Source: Chromera velia (Eukaryota; Sar; Chromeraceae). From it: a stretch of DNA of 50,000 bases. Both the position numbers and the translations under genes were made by a program. The stretch covers positions 76,258 through 126,257 of the forward strand of contig JAHBMJ010000035.1 in the NCBI GenBank assembly GCA_018398765.1. Direction: 5' to 3'. Of the stretch, positions 13,100 through 25,300 are shown one piece after another. Numbering within the stretch: position 1 is the first letter of the stretch; the number at the start of each line of letters is the position of its first letter. The notes beneath the pieces were generated by a model, which did no database searches, was not told the DNA's origin, and saw only the letters and a list, made by a program, of their open reading frames with translations.

Positions 13100-15780
13100 T
13101 CACGTAGAGAGAGACAAAGGCCATGAGGAGTCCATTCCCACATTGCAGTGCCCAAAGAATCGATGCCCAGTCAACCCCTCATTTCCCCATTTTCGTTCAA
13201 AGTGTTTTTCAGAGTCTCTCCTCTCGGTTTGCCTCTCCCGTCTCTAGCCGAAACCCCTCACCTGTGCTCCCCAGCTCTCAAAAGTTTCTCAAAGAAACTC
13301 TCAAGTGGGGCGAGACTTCGTTTACACAACTTCGTCTGGGACATACATAAGATCAGTCTGAGGACTCTCCCCTCCGGGCCCCATCTCCCTCCCTCTTTTT
13401 AGAATTCCCAACACTCCCTACATTCCTCCACCATCCGAATTCTCGACGTATCGCCCCCCTTTTCTCATGCAAAGGCTCCGTCCTCAGGTTGAGTACAGCG
13501 GCATCTCCCCGTACGTACATGAGTCTCTCTGCCTAGCAGCCGATCGAAGAAGGGGGAATATACAGATCGAGGTCCTGTCTGTCCGTTTGCCTGGCCTCCA
13601 TCCTGTAGCTGGCCCCAGCGGGCGCCGTACAGCCCCCTCTGCCGTCTCAATTCGTTCCAGCCCCCTCGACTCCCCTTCCCGTTTTTCTGTCGGGAACTTC
13701 TCTTCTCCCAATCATCCGGGCACTCTGTCACCAAACCGCTTCCCTCCCCCCTCTAAGGTTACAGATTCATACCAGAGTCCTAAATGAGAGGGAAGTCGCG
13801 TCGCTCTTCTTGCCAGGCAGATAGAATAAAGACTCAACCAATCCATTTCCAATGACAGTCCTGGAGTATCACCCGCCTCTTGTGCAGTCCCTGCCCCAGA
13901 TACAGAAAGGGGGGATGTAGAAAGTCTACCTGCAGAGAAAAGGAACCTCCAAGCACCCCCGCAACAGAATCCTGCCCCCTCGCGTGAAGCCACCCACAGT
14001 TCCGAACCCCAAGTCTTTTTCACTCCCAATAATGAGGGTTCTCCAGTTAATCAGGCTGTGGAGGATGCAGGGGGGTCCAAAGGGTCCGCAGTGGCCAAAA
14101 GAGAAGAGGCTACGGGAGGGTCGCAGGCAGTCCTACCATAACGCTCCATTCGGGATTCAAATGCAGTTGAAGGGAAGAGGAGATGGATTAGAGAAAGAAG
14201 GAAGCAGAGAAGGCACTTTCCTCTTCCTCTGATAGTCAGGCCGAAGAGGAAGGAGAGGAGGGGCGGTCAGAATTGGAACAGAGCAGCGAAAGCGAAATCA
14301 CCCCCTCTCAGACTGTCTTTTTGAACCGCCTCTGCCCACCAGAAGGAAATGAGGAGGATGGGGGGGCAAGACTTAGTTTGGATGAGGGGAGCCAGAAGAG
14401 GGCGCCTTCTTCCTCGTGTTCTTTTGAGGAGGAGGCAGAGAGCGTCGAAGAAGTTTGCATGATGCAGAAAAGAGGCAAGCCAACATATCAACAAAAGGAG
14501 GAGACAAGACGTCGAAGGGTGCCGGAAAGCTGGACCAGATGAAGAGAATCCTCAGCCTCGCCGCCTCCTAAGGTGCCCCCATCAATGCCCCCCCCGAGAA
14601 GGAAGAGCAGGCAGACCCCCGAGATATTTGAGGGGAAATGGAAGCTCAAGGGCCTACGACCACGCCGGGCCTACTGCTATTCCCAAGGTCAGTTGAGATA
14701 GAACAAGACAAGACGATAGCCAGGGATACCTGTGTGAAAGCGTTTTGCTCTCTTTGTTCTACAATTTGTGCATGAAGCATAAACAGTCAGCTGCCTCAAG
14801 ATCTTGAGATGTCTCAGACTGCATGATTCTTCTTGAGGTTGTGATCGAGGATGAAAAGGTTGCCGGTTATCTCTTTGATCTTGTCTTGCCAAGGCTGCAT
14901 CGTAGAGAGACTTGCCCTCCTATCCTTCACTCCACTGTATGTGTCAATGCAAAGAGTCCCCGTACCCCTGCCGAGACAGAAAAAAGGACCTCCCAGAGGA
15001 GACAGACAGCTCACAGTATAACTCGCACGGGAAGATGCGGACGTTGCGAAGGTGCGATTGGCTGCGTTCATGTCTGACTCCTCCTCTCTTTCTGGAAGCC
15101 CCTTTCTATTTTCTTTCATGTGCTTCCTTCTAACCAAACTCCTGCTGAGATGGCAAGGATTCTTCTTCACTTGGGAGACGGCTTTTATGAACGAAAGAGA
15201 CACGGCTGTTGGATACTGCTAGGTTTTTCTGTGTCTTTTTTGGGGCTCTTATGTGGTCAAGAATGGCTTTTGTTTCCCACATTCTCGCCCACCCTTTGTG
15301 TTCTCCCGGCAAGCCAGCTCGAGGGAGGCGCCAAAGAAGAAGGGCGGACAGGGGGGGGGAGACAGGCCCCTGGAGAGGGAGAGAATTGAGAGACGAGAAC
15401 GAACAGGACGACTGTCTTTCTTCGTCTTCTTCCTCTTCTGAAGAAGAAGAGCAGAGAGGTTAAAAGAGTGTGGAAAGAGGCGACGACCAAGAGAGATCCC
15501 TTAGTGGTGTCTCTTTAAGACATCCTAACAGGGTTTCTGGAGAGAATGAGAATTCCTCACAACAGGCCTCTGAATCTTCTTCTTCCCTTCAGCTCAGAGC
15601 TGTCGGTGACCTTGGGAGTTCTGCTTCCCTCGATAAGTCGTTGAAAACATCAGAGGCAGAAGAAGAAAAGAGTCCTCGGCTTTCTTCTTCGTCTGTCATA
15701 GATCGTGAGGAAGTCGGGAGGGGTGAGGTAGAGGAGATGGAGGAAGAGAGAGAAGCAGGGAAGGAAGGCTAGAGACGATT
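13100..15780 (+). pseudogene. Possible decayed gene or element encoding an acidic, disordered protein
   Basis: Successive plus-strand stretches in different frames share a character: Ser/Glu/Pro/Arg-rich, non-repetitive text. Examples are about 13831-14141 (stop at 14139), about 14235-14542 (runs such as EEEGEEGRSELEQSSESE), about 14550-14697 (PPPRRKSRQTPEIF, ending TAG) and 15470-15772 (acidic, ending TAG). Frame shifts between them without clear GT..AG introns suggest one long coding sequence broken by indels. Its position beside AT-rich island 2 would fit a gag-like element protein, but I see no reverse transcriptase, integrase or Cys-His knuckle. A host gene relic or chance composition remains possible. 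Confidence 0.33.
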
Positions 15781-15844
15781 AACAGGAACGAATCGTGTCA
15801 GAGCATCCCATCGCAGAAGAACAGTCACTCCACCAACGCCCCAT

Positions 15845-16600
15845 TCTAGGGCGTAGTATTTGAAAAAAAAATTAAATACGACTTTAATAAAGATGATGAT
15901 GATGATGATGTATGAGGTTAAAGCCGGTGAGCTATATAGGCTCTAGCCAAATGGATTAGTGATAATAAGTAACGAGTGATTTGATGGTGTCTAGAGCCTA
16001 GTCTAGAGCATTATCGCCATTTAAGTTTTGTTTTGTATATAATTATACACGTTGCCCTCGCAAACCATTTTTTTGTGTTAAAACATCTGGTGTCTGGGTG
16101 TTAGTTAGCACCGCATTGCAATAGTACATATTTCAGCTATTATATGCTGTTAATGTTTTAATATATTTTTAAATCATTAGTTAAATCTAGTTAAATCAAA
16201 GTAACTGTTAGCTTTATATAGTCTTAGTATCCAAACCTAGCTCAAAACCTTAGTTAAAACCAGTTTTATTCTATAAGTTTTATTATTAGTATATATATTT
16301 TTTTGAATGTTGCCTCTATTTTTTACAGAGGCATTAACATTGTATAGAAGATTCAACCTAAATTGAATATATACATGCAAGTCATTGAAATACAGTTTTA
16401 ACATCTTTTTACACTGTTTGACCCACTGTGGCAGTTCCAGGCCTGCTAGCTGGTTTAGACTTACCCGCTTGTTTAGGCCAGCATGTTTTAAATCAAAAAT
16501 GATTTATTTTGTATTCAATTCTTTTTAAGACCAAAAACAGCTTCTGACTATAATGAGATGGTGGGAGCTAGATGCAAAACTGAGATGCTAGTTGACTCAT
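15845..16600. mobile_element. AT-rich island 2 with element-derived sequence
   Basis: Strongly AT-rich, with no long frames. It contains the inverted 39-base match to island 1 at 15894-15932, beside (GAT)n. It lies between the decayed acidic reading frames and the 3' end of the membrane-protein gene, so it may include that gene's 3' untranslated region. Confidence 0.5.
15894..15932 (-). repeat. 39-bp interspersed repeat block, copy B (inverted relative to copy A)
   Basis: Exact reverse complement of 4302-4340, starting with (GAT)n and followed by a shared AGGCTCTAGCC-like motif. Conservation over 39 bases against otherwise unalignable AT-rich flanks marks it as the preserved end of a repeat family. 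Confidence 0.85.
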
Positions 16601-16602
16601 TA

Positions 16603-18255
16603 CTACGGCTGCCCCACAACCACAGCGTTCTGCAGATTGAAAGCAGCAGGTCCGGACTGGACGGAGGCGCCTCCCATGGGCTGTGCATGTCCTACAGAGG
16701 GTGCGTACTGGTGTTGTTGAGGATAGGGCGGCTGTGCCACAGGGATGGGGTTCGTAGATTGATGGTATGGTTGCTGTCCTGCAACCGGTTGCTGTGCATA
16801 GGTCGGCTGGAAAGGAGCACCCCCTGGAGGCTGCATTGCGGGAGGCGGTTGGTATCCGTATCCCGCGTTGGCGGGGGGTCCGTATTGGTTCAGGGGCGTG
16901 TACCCCGGCTGCAGAGAGTGCAGGGAAGCGGCAGGAAGCCCAGAGAGTGGAGCGAAAAAATCAACAGAGAGGCACAAAGGAAAAGTTAGAAAAAGAATGT
17001 CTGCAAGAAAAGGGGATAAAGAAAGGAAAATAGACCTAGATTGCCTCCTTCCCCCCCCCCCTTTTTTTAAGAGACCTACGTCCTTTCTGAAGTCGAGGAA
17101 ACATATGCCTCCTGCCATACCACCGTATTGAACAGAAATGCCCACAGCTGCCAGGACCTGCAGCACGTTTCGGAAAGTGCGGAGGCTACATCAGCGCCGA
17201 AAAAGAAAATCGGGGGGACTTGAGATGGAGGAAATTTCAGTCGCGCTTCAGCCAAGAGAAAGAAAAAAATAGGGAGGTTTAGCTTTTGAACAAAAAAAAT
17301 GAACGACCGCATTCTCAAGCAGATCCAAACCACCTGTTCCTCCTCTTTTGGTACTATCATGGAAGAAGCGAAGGAACAGCGAAAGGAAGGAGCAAAGCGA
17401 CAAAGGATTGAGCAAAGAAATGAAGCAGGAAAGGGCGGAATGACGGAGCGAAGGAAAAGGAAGGAAGAAAAAACGAACGGCCGATCGAGCCACAGAACGA
17501 GCGAAAAAAGAAATAACGCAAGCAAGAAGACCACCCGGCACAGAGGCATCAAAAAGTGAGGAGCTAAATGGAGGCGTCCTCTAGCTGTCCCCTAACATAT
17601 TGTCCGACCAGATCGCAGACCTGCGACAAATCGGATGCGAGATTCATGGCTGCTTTGGCGAATTGCTGGTTGGACCACCCATGAGTGACTGCTGCCAGGA
17701 TGAAGGAAAGTACGGCGCAGATCATCAAAATGGGGAACCAGACAGCAGCGTTGAACCTGCAAGGCAAGATGATCACATGCAGAGCGCACACACAATTGTT
17801 TTGTCAAGCTGATATCACCGGAAGCTTCTCAATTCAACCCGAGGTGTTCCGCTCGATGCGAAGGCAGCATGGTGTGCCGGTTTCTTTTTTGACACGGCTC
17901 TCCTTTTGCTCCTTTCATTTCTCCTTGCATATATGAAGCTTATTCGAAGAAACAACAGCAGCGCTTTAGTGTGGACATCCCCATGTATTCCGTTCTCGGC
18001 GCCCTTCTTCTTTCTGTCTGGCACGCTCTCCCTCCCTCCCTCGCTTCATGCTCTCTGGTTTGCTTACGCTTCTTCAAATGAGGCCTGAGCCTGGTAGACC
18101 ATTACAATTCCAAACCCGACTGCAAAGACCAGAAAGGACATACACGCACACACAGAGAGAGGGGGGGGGGAGATGCACCTTCACATTGACATTCACGCAC
18201 AGAAACACACGCGCACACACACACACACACACGCACATACACGCACGCACACACA

Positions 18256-18313
<58 letters not shown>

Positions 18314-19271
18314 CAGAGACAGAGAGAGAGAGAGAGAGAGAAGTTCTGTGAGATTTATCTTGACGTTGGCTGGCGAATTGACATTGTGAATAGGAGCGTG
18401 GATGTGGTGAATGTGGGAGCAGTATGTGTATGCAGGCAGGCATAGACGGACATGCAGAGCGCAGCAAACATGCAGATGGTCGGAGAGAGCAGCGTGTTGA
18501 CAGAGACCGTGCGAAATGACAAAGAACACAACAAACAATCCACAACATGCAGAGACAACTCTCGGGATCCATGCAGGGGTCCAAGGGAAGGTTATCCCTC
18601 CGTCTGTCTGTCTTTTTGAGGGAGGAGGGTCGCACTCTCACTCACTCACTGACTGGCTGACTAACTGACTGACTGACTGACTGAAGCAAAGGAGGCCCAG
18701 AATCATCATCACAGCGCCTGCACGTTCGCAAACAAGATGTGGACAAATGATTCGACCGCCAGGGCACAAAAGCGATGCGTTCTACGGTGAAGAAAAACCA
18801 TACGTTATACCACAGAGGTCAACAACAACAACGAAGTTTGTGCATCGGGAAACTTGACGTATCCTGCATGCGGAGCGAGTCAGGTGTGAAATCGGAAAGT
18901 AGCTGGGGCGGTTGCAAGGAATTAAATAGAAAAAATCGTATTTTGTCCTGCGAGGTCCTACGGCCATTCAAGCGACCTCTCTGGTTCAACGTGCCTCTGC
19001 TGATATTTTGGTTCCTTCCGCGTGGCCTCTTTTTTCCTTTGGCCTCCTCTGCTGACTTCAACTTCTTGTCTTTCGAGCTACTTGCCTGGTCTGCGTGCCC
19101 GAATACCTGTCTGTCTTTCTGTCTGTTCACCTGACGATATTTCCATCTGTCTATGTGTCCATCCGGCTGCCTCTGTGTCTGTTCATGTGTCAATTTGTCT
19201 CTCTATCTTCTCATCTATCCATCCATGCTTCTATCTGTCTAATTGCCTGTCTGTCTGTATGCTTGAACGTG

Positions 19272-19308
<37 letters not shown>

Positions 19309-20464
19309 CTGCCTATCTCTCTGCCTGACAGCCTGGATGCCTCTCTATCTATCTGCTTGCCTGGCTGCCTCTCTTTCTGCCTTTCTGTCTTCGTCAACGG
19401 ATCTGTCTCTGCATAGACTTTACCGCTGCAGGGGAACCAACCAATGCGCTTGATCGAGTTCGCCTTTTTTCTCTCTGCGTAGAATCTCTGAAGTGCGGGT
19501 TCTGCGAGGCCTCTGTGGGCCTGTGCACAGGTGGGAAGGTGGAATGGAGTCAGAATTTGAGGCATCAAAACCCTGCAGGCAGGCAGAGAGGCAGACGTGA
19601 CTGACAGACAGACGAAACAGGTACGCAAGAAGGAAGAAAGGTTGTGATGAGCGATTTGACAGGCAGTGGAGTCCCTACAATCATACACCTCGGCATCTAT
19701 GCATGGCTTCAATAAGGAGGTGCACGTATGCATGTACTGAATCATTCGGTCACCCATAAATGACTTATGCGCTGCAAAAACTTTTTCCTTTTTTCCGTTC
19801 TGTGATAGAATGTAGCCGGACGGAAGCAAATGCTTGGCAGCACGGCAGGTTCTACAAAAGAAAATGCTTGGTCTTCTGTTCACTCTGTGGTCGTTCATTT
19901 AAGCTGTAGCCTCCTACATGCATACCTCGAAGGTCAGACAGATCTTCTACACGCAGGCAGGCAGGCAATGAAACATGCATTTGGACACGGAATGCAGGGA
20001 GCTGCCGAAGGGGCTGTGTGGTGTTGCGCTGCATGGCGCCATGTAATGTGTAAGTGCAGGGCCGACAACTCCCTGTGTCCCTTTTCCACTGGAGCGGATC
20101 GAGAAGACATGCACATCTTCATGTTGCTTTACATGCACATGCATGCACTTACACTCGCTCAACTCCAGCAGGTACGGTCTGCATGGCCATGGCCTGTGCG
20201 TGCGCAAAGTTGTTCCTGCATAGGAATAACATGCAGTCATGAGTCCAGACCTTTCGAAAAAAGTCTACTGAGAATATTTGGCTTGTCTCACCATCCATAG
20301 TGTCGGTGTCGCGGAGGGGAGTGGTAGAAGGTGCCGCCCCCGTCGAAGTCGAAAGAGGAGCTCCTTCTACGACGCCAAAATGAGTGTCGGTGGTGAAAAT
20401 GGTCAAACCTAGATTCCCTCCTGTCGTAGCCGTACCCGTCCTCGACGGTCACGTAGACGTCCAT
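16603..20464 (-). CDS. Multi-pass membrane protein with Pro/Gln/Tyr-rich C-terminal tail
   Basis: Nine exons read on the minus strand: 20464-20292, 20215-20153, 19851-19782 (weakest; donor GTTTTT), 19520-19424, 18717-18682, 18119-18068, 17756-17597, 17157-17080 and 16908-16603. Phases agree at all joins and give 344 residues. The start ATG at 20464 gives MDVYVTVEDG, then an Arg/His-rich stretch (HFHHRHSFWRRRR). Hydrophobic segments lie at about 136-157 (AVMMMILGLLCFIGFGIVMV, created only by joining two small exons), 165-190 (AAVWFPILMICAVLSFILAA) and 218-240. The last ~100 residues repeat Tyr/Pro/Gln patterns (YQPPPAMQPPGG, YAQQPVAGQQPYHQ), a likely cytosolic disordered tail. I recognise no family. 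Three membrane segments and the tail are seen; topology and location are inferred. Confidence 0.66.
18190..18345. repeat. (CA)n-(GA)n microsatellite in an intron
   Basis: Long CA then GA/GACA dinucleotide runs between exons 5 and 6 of the minus-strand membrane-protein gene. On the coding strand this is a CT tract running into GT. Confidence 0.95.
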
Positions 20465-20727
20465 TTGCTCTGTCTTCCTTCCTTCCCGAGATAAATTCCT
20501 GGAGAAAGGAAGGGTGCACGGTTCTCTGTTCAATCTGCGGCTGAAAGCCGAAGTGCCTGGATCTGAAAGCTGTCCAGAGTCTGCAGAAGCTTTGCAACTT
20601 CGCGGCAGTGTCCCCGATGTGCTGGGTGCATCTTTTCTCATGCATTATATCGTGAAAGGGCCGGGTGTCGATCCCTGTCGTATCGACATGCACTTTAATT
20701 TGATCGATCGATCGACTCAGTCGATCA

Positions 20728-20897
20728 TGCATGCAATTGCATGCATGCATTCATGCATGCGTGCATGGAATTCGCAAGCCATATATGCATGCATGCAGAT
20801 ACCCATGCATTCCAAAACATTATCGCCTCTCCGCGGGCGTGCACATGTATTACAAAACCCATGCATATCCCATGCATGCATACATATGCATGCATGC
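20728..20897. promoter_or_regulatory. Cluster of TGCATGC motifs upstream of the membrane-protein gene
   Basis: At least eight TGCATGC heptamers start at 20728, 20738, 20742, 20754, 20786, 20790, 20873, 20887 and 20891, some overlapping as TGCATGCATGC. They lie about 260-430 bases upstream of the inferred ATG at 20464. TGCATGC is a known ApiAP2 recognition sequence and promoter element in apicomplexans. Use here as a promoter element is inference, since the motif also occurs in introns of this window and could be simple (ATGC)n repetition. Confidence 0.45.
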
Positions 20898-21119
20898 ACA
20901 AAAAAAAAACGAAGAATCCGCGATCGACGGATCGTCGGCTCGAGGATCTTTACCCCATGGTATAATTCAACTGTATCTATGTTTATCAGCAGTAGCAATA
21001 GTTTTGAAGTTTGAAGCGCAAGGCAAGAAATTCATGTTTCATGTGTCGTGATGAGATGTGTCATTGTATGTATGCGTGCATGGTGTGGAGTAATGTGCAT
21101 GAATATATGGTGTAAGGCG

Positions 21120-22065
21120 GACGTCAGATAACTGGCACGCAGGTCTAGGGCTCCAGCCCCGAACACAATGTAATCCTGTAATCCTGTAATACCTTATATA
21201 GGAGCCCGACTACGCTAAGTACTGCTAAGTCGTTACTTTAAACAAACATTTTTTGCTAATAATAGGCCCAACTACTATATAAGTCATGTAATAAGTGAAC
21301 CAATTTATACACAGTATGGTTAGGAGTTACTACCAGCCCCTTTTAGCCAGTAGCGAGTTACCGTCAGTTTGGTAACCATGAGATGGTAACCAGCGAACTT
21401 GGAGGCACGTACTACTACCATAGTAGTTCAAGGAAAAACTCGGGTAAAAACAGTTGCAAGACCTATTTTAAAGCCTAACCACTTAACTCATTAGCAATTC
21501 AAAGCCCTGAAATGATCATACTCAAATAATACATAGGCTATACATAATGACATAATGGTTATAGTTCACTCATAAAATGATGAACATTGAGTTTTACTAG
21601 AATAAACTTTTAATGAATGTCAAAAATATGATTTTTACTAATCTGAAATTGGTTTTGTATATTAGGTTTGACTCAGAATATGACCAAATTTGCCTGTTTT
21701 TAGCTACTACCACTATGATCGGAACACTACTACCGTAACCTCAAAGTTGGTAACCGGGCGGCCTAGCGGCCGCCTAGTAACCATCCTACTTTTGTTACTC
21801 CTAACCGTACTGTATACCAATTTAGGAGCTAATATATTTTTTACTTAATTCAATACACCCGCCCACTGGATGTGCACAAGCCTTCAGGCTACTCCCAAAA
21901 CATTTGTTTTTATAATATAAAAAAAAAACCACGCACCATTAGAATGACCTAAGGTATTAAAGACTAGTAAGAATTGGACTTTGGCTAATTAATCACTTTA
22001 TTCAATCACATTCAATCACTTCATGGGATAATTAAATATATTCTAATCACAAGTGACTAAACACC
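21120..22065. mobile_element. AT-rich island 3 hosting a MITE
   Basis: AT-rich, non-coding sequence beginning soon after a GCGGACGTCAGATAACTGG stretch and ending at CA-rich microsatellites. It carries one insertion with intact ends at 21308-21816. The surrounding AT-rich DNA on both sides is probably older repeat sequence, but I could not define its ends. Confidence 0.55.
21300..21824. mobile_element. 509-bp non-autonomous DNA transposon (MITE, hAT-like) with 8-bp TSD
   Basis: Terminal inverted repeats: the left end at 21311-21330 and the reverse complement of 21794-21813 both read ACAGTA[TC]GGTTAGGAGT[TA]AC, with 2 mismatches in 20. The match extends outward to 21308 and 21816 with one further mismatch. 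The element is flanked by a perfect 8-bp direct repeat CCAATTTA at 21300-21307 and 21817-21824. Subterminal inverted similarity continues weakly inside, with GGTAACC/GGTTACC and TACTAC motifs. There is no transposase frame, so it moves only with help from another element. An 8-bp duplication is the hallmark of the hAT superfamily; the TIR sequence is not one I recognise. Confidence 0.8.
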
Positions 22066-22074
22066 TTTGCACTG

Positions 22075-22260
22075 CGGCAGACACACACAGACATACATAT
22101 ACACAAACAGACATACTATAGCAGACATACATACGCCGCGCTTGCGCATACTAGCGCACGCGCGCGCGCGCACACACACACACACATACAGATACACACA
22201 GATTCACACATACACAGAGAGAGAGAGAGAGAGACAGAGACACAGAGAGCCACACCTAGA
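22075..22260. repeat. CA/CG/GA microsatellite cluster
   Basis: CA-rich units pass through (CG)n-(CA)n at about 22155-22196, an alternating purine-pyrimidine tract with potential to form Z-DNA, then (GA)n. It marks the right border of AT-rich island 3. Confidence 0.9.
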
Positions 22261-22319
22261 GCCACACACTAGGCCCTAGACTAGACCACACAGTATCATA
22301 CACTTAACAGATGAATATT

Positions 22320-25300
22320 GCATGAATTTGGATACACATGCAACATTGTGCTCCTAGCCAGGCTTCCAATTGGTTTTGTGTTCGTGAATGCATACATATG
22401 GAAGCTCAATCCGTACAGCTTCAAAGGGTAATCAGACTCGATCAATGATTGCATGCGGGCAGCCAGAGATGGAGCGAGCGAAGGAAAATGAATCGATGGA
22501 AACGAAGAAAAATCAATTGTTCGTCTCTTGATCCTTCCCGAACTGATCGATCGATCGACACACCAGCGATCCCATCCGACCGGTCGAGACAGAGCCGTCC
22601 TCGATCATGCACCAGCATCAACTGAAGGAAAGTTAGTTGTAAAGGAGAAAGGAAAGAAGAGCGAAAGAGGGGCAGAATAGAAGGCGCGAAGTGGTCAGAT
22701 AGAACTGACTGCTTCATTGCACGGGTGTGGAACAGTCGAAAATCTGTTCACGGATAGGAGCGAGCGAAAGGGAGAAAGAACTTCTTGCCTCGAACGATCC
22801 CCGTTCGTTCGATGTACTGAATGAATGAATTTTTGGGTTCCCACATGCTGAATGCGAACACTTGTGAACTCGTGCGTGCATTCGTCAGTGTGTGAAGGGA
22901 GGGCTTTTGACTTCTTTAATTACTTGTCCCACCGGCTTTGCAAGGAAAAGAAGGAAGCGGAAAGGAACATGCAGACGGTTTTTTCTTTGGTCAATCGAAC
23001 CGGCGGATTGATTGACATGAAACAACCAAAGCAAATCATTATGCAGAGACTCTCACATCCGTCCCGATGCATGCATTCATACAGTCGGTCCGGAGATCGT
23101 GTGTCTGAGCAACTGATTTCATTGACTGTCCATGCCTGGAATTCCTTCGTCTCTCCTCCCTTCGCAACTGCAGAAGAAGAAAAGAGAGGAGAGGACGGCC
23201 AGGACGGATGAAACGATGCGTCCTCTTTTCTGATGCACTGAACTGGAGGGGGCGCTGTCATTGACAGCGAAACCCGCAGCCAGGGATGCCGCCTTGATTC
23301 GCAGCTCTCGCTGAATTCTCTTCTTTTTTCCTCATGCACCTGCTTCCCTCTTCCCCCTTCCTTCCCCAGACAGGCTACAGACAGACCGCTCGACCAATCA
23401 GTCAACGGAAGTATCCTTCCTGTGTTGAATGAAGCTCTGGTTTGTCTTCTTATTTGTCCCTCCCTCCAAGTGGTCGTCCCTCTCTTTTTCCTCATGCACA
23501 GAACTACCCTCCCTGCCTGATCATCCATCCCGCCTCTCTAAGACCGAGAGAGGAGGAGGCAGAGACAGGAGAGAGGAAAGGAAAAGACATCAAGCAACCT
23601 TCCCCCCCCCTCCTCACTGCCGTGTGCACTCACCAACAAACAACGCAGGAGACCGCCCGGTCCCTCGCTGCCGTCTTTCTGTCTGTCCTCATTTTTCCTT
23701 TTTGTCCGATGCACACAGGCAGCAGCCGGCTTGTCACGAATTGTAAATTGGTCAGGTGGTTTGTTGGAGAGAGGGAAGGAGATCTTTTCGTTTTCGATTC
23801 TTCCCTCTTGGTGTATCTGTCTGCTAGGATGCAATGCATCATCGAATTGCTTTTCTGACTGCCTGGCTGGATGAGAGAGAGGATTGAATTGAATTAGACT
23901 CTGTGTGTTTTCCCCTCACACTCTTCTTCCTTGAATGACTGCATGGTCACCTCGCACGTTCCATTGGTGTCCATCACTGCATCGATCGACGCATGCCCTC
24001 CCCTCCCCTCCCCTCCCCTCCCTCCTCTTGCACCCTTCCCCCCCTTCTCTTTAGAACAAGTGAGAGACCGACAGACAGACAGCGAAGAGGGGGGAGTGGC
24101 TGCGTGGAAGGAAGGAAAAAACGATCGACGAAAGGGAATAGAAGAAAGGAAAGGAACAGTCAGATTCCCCTCACGATCTTCAGGCCATGCTTATTGTGCT
24201 CTTTTCTTCTATTATCTAGGCATTACATCGTTCACGCATTTATTTCTTATTTCCCTCCCTGCCTCCCCTCCCGTTCCCCCCTTGAATTCCAGAATTGAGA
24301 GAACTGACGGAGGTCAATAGAAGACAATGAAGACGGAAGGAAAGAAGGAGAGCGGCCAATATACAAGGGGGAGGGATGAGAATGATCTTCTTGACCTCCG
24401 CCGGTTTCTTTCATGCTGTTTGTTGCTGAGTTCAAAAGGGAAGAAAAAGCACTCTGGAGGGGGTTGAAGAGAGAGAGAAAGAAACGACAGAGAGAGAGAC
24501 AGAAAGAAAGATACAGACGATTGCAGTATCTGTCAATCAATCAATCAATCAATTCGCCGGGTAAAGTCAGTTCCCTCCCTCCCACCCTCCATTTTCCTCC
24601 TCCTGAACTCCAAAGAGGGAGGGGCCCCTTCTACGTTGCGTCGCGTTGCTTCGATTTCTTTCATTCTGATTTCGTCGTTCAGAATAGATGGTAAGGAAGA
24701 CAGAGGCGAGCCGTGCCGAGAAGACGAAAATGACAAAGTTGACTGGAAGGAAGGAAGAAAGAGAAAGACAGAAAGAAGACCCGAAGAGCGGAACAGAGGA
24801 AAGAAAGGAATCAAGGCGTGCGTGTGTAATGGACTCAGACAGACAGACAGAGACGATCCTTCTTCGCTTTTCGCGTTCCGTGTCTCCTTTCTTTCTCTTC
24901 TTCTTTTTTGACGTGTTTGTTTTTTTGTCACGCGCTCCTTCCGTATCCTTTCCGCCTTCAGAAAAGAATTAAGACCAGGCAGGGGGCTCGGAAGGAAGAG
25001 AAAAGAGAAAGGAAGGGCATCTTTGTAACAAAAGAAAGGAGGTGGACGAGAAGGAAAGCGTTGATGGAAAGAGTGTTCGAAGCAATAAATCGTCGTCGAA
25101 ATGTGTAGAGGAAGGGGAGCAAAACCAAGACATGTCGTCGGGATTCTTCCCTTCCCCCTTTCAAGTTCCCTCTCTCTTTTTCCTTTTTCCCTTCCGGATG
25201 TGTGTCTCTGTAGGTTTTGAGGGAAATGGGGACAGAAAAGAGAAGAGAAGAGTAGAACAACCCCCCCCCTACTCACTCGAGAAGGAAGAAGGCTCGAGGA

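Noticed and set aside
22920-23528. 202-residue open frame on the minus strand
   Set aside because: No recognisable domain or supportable splice sites, and it overlaps an equally plausible 119-residue plus-strand frame. Neither can be preferred.
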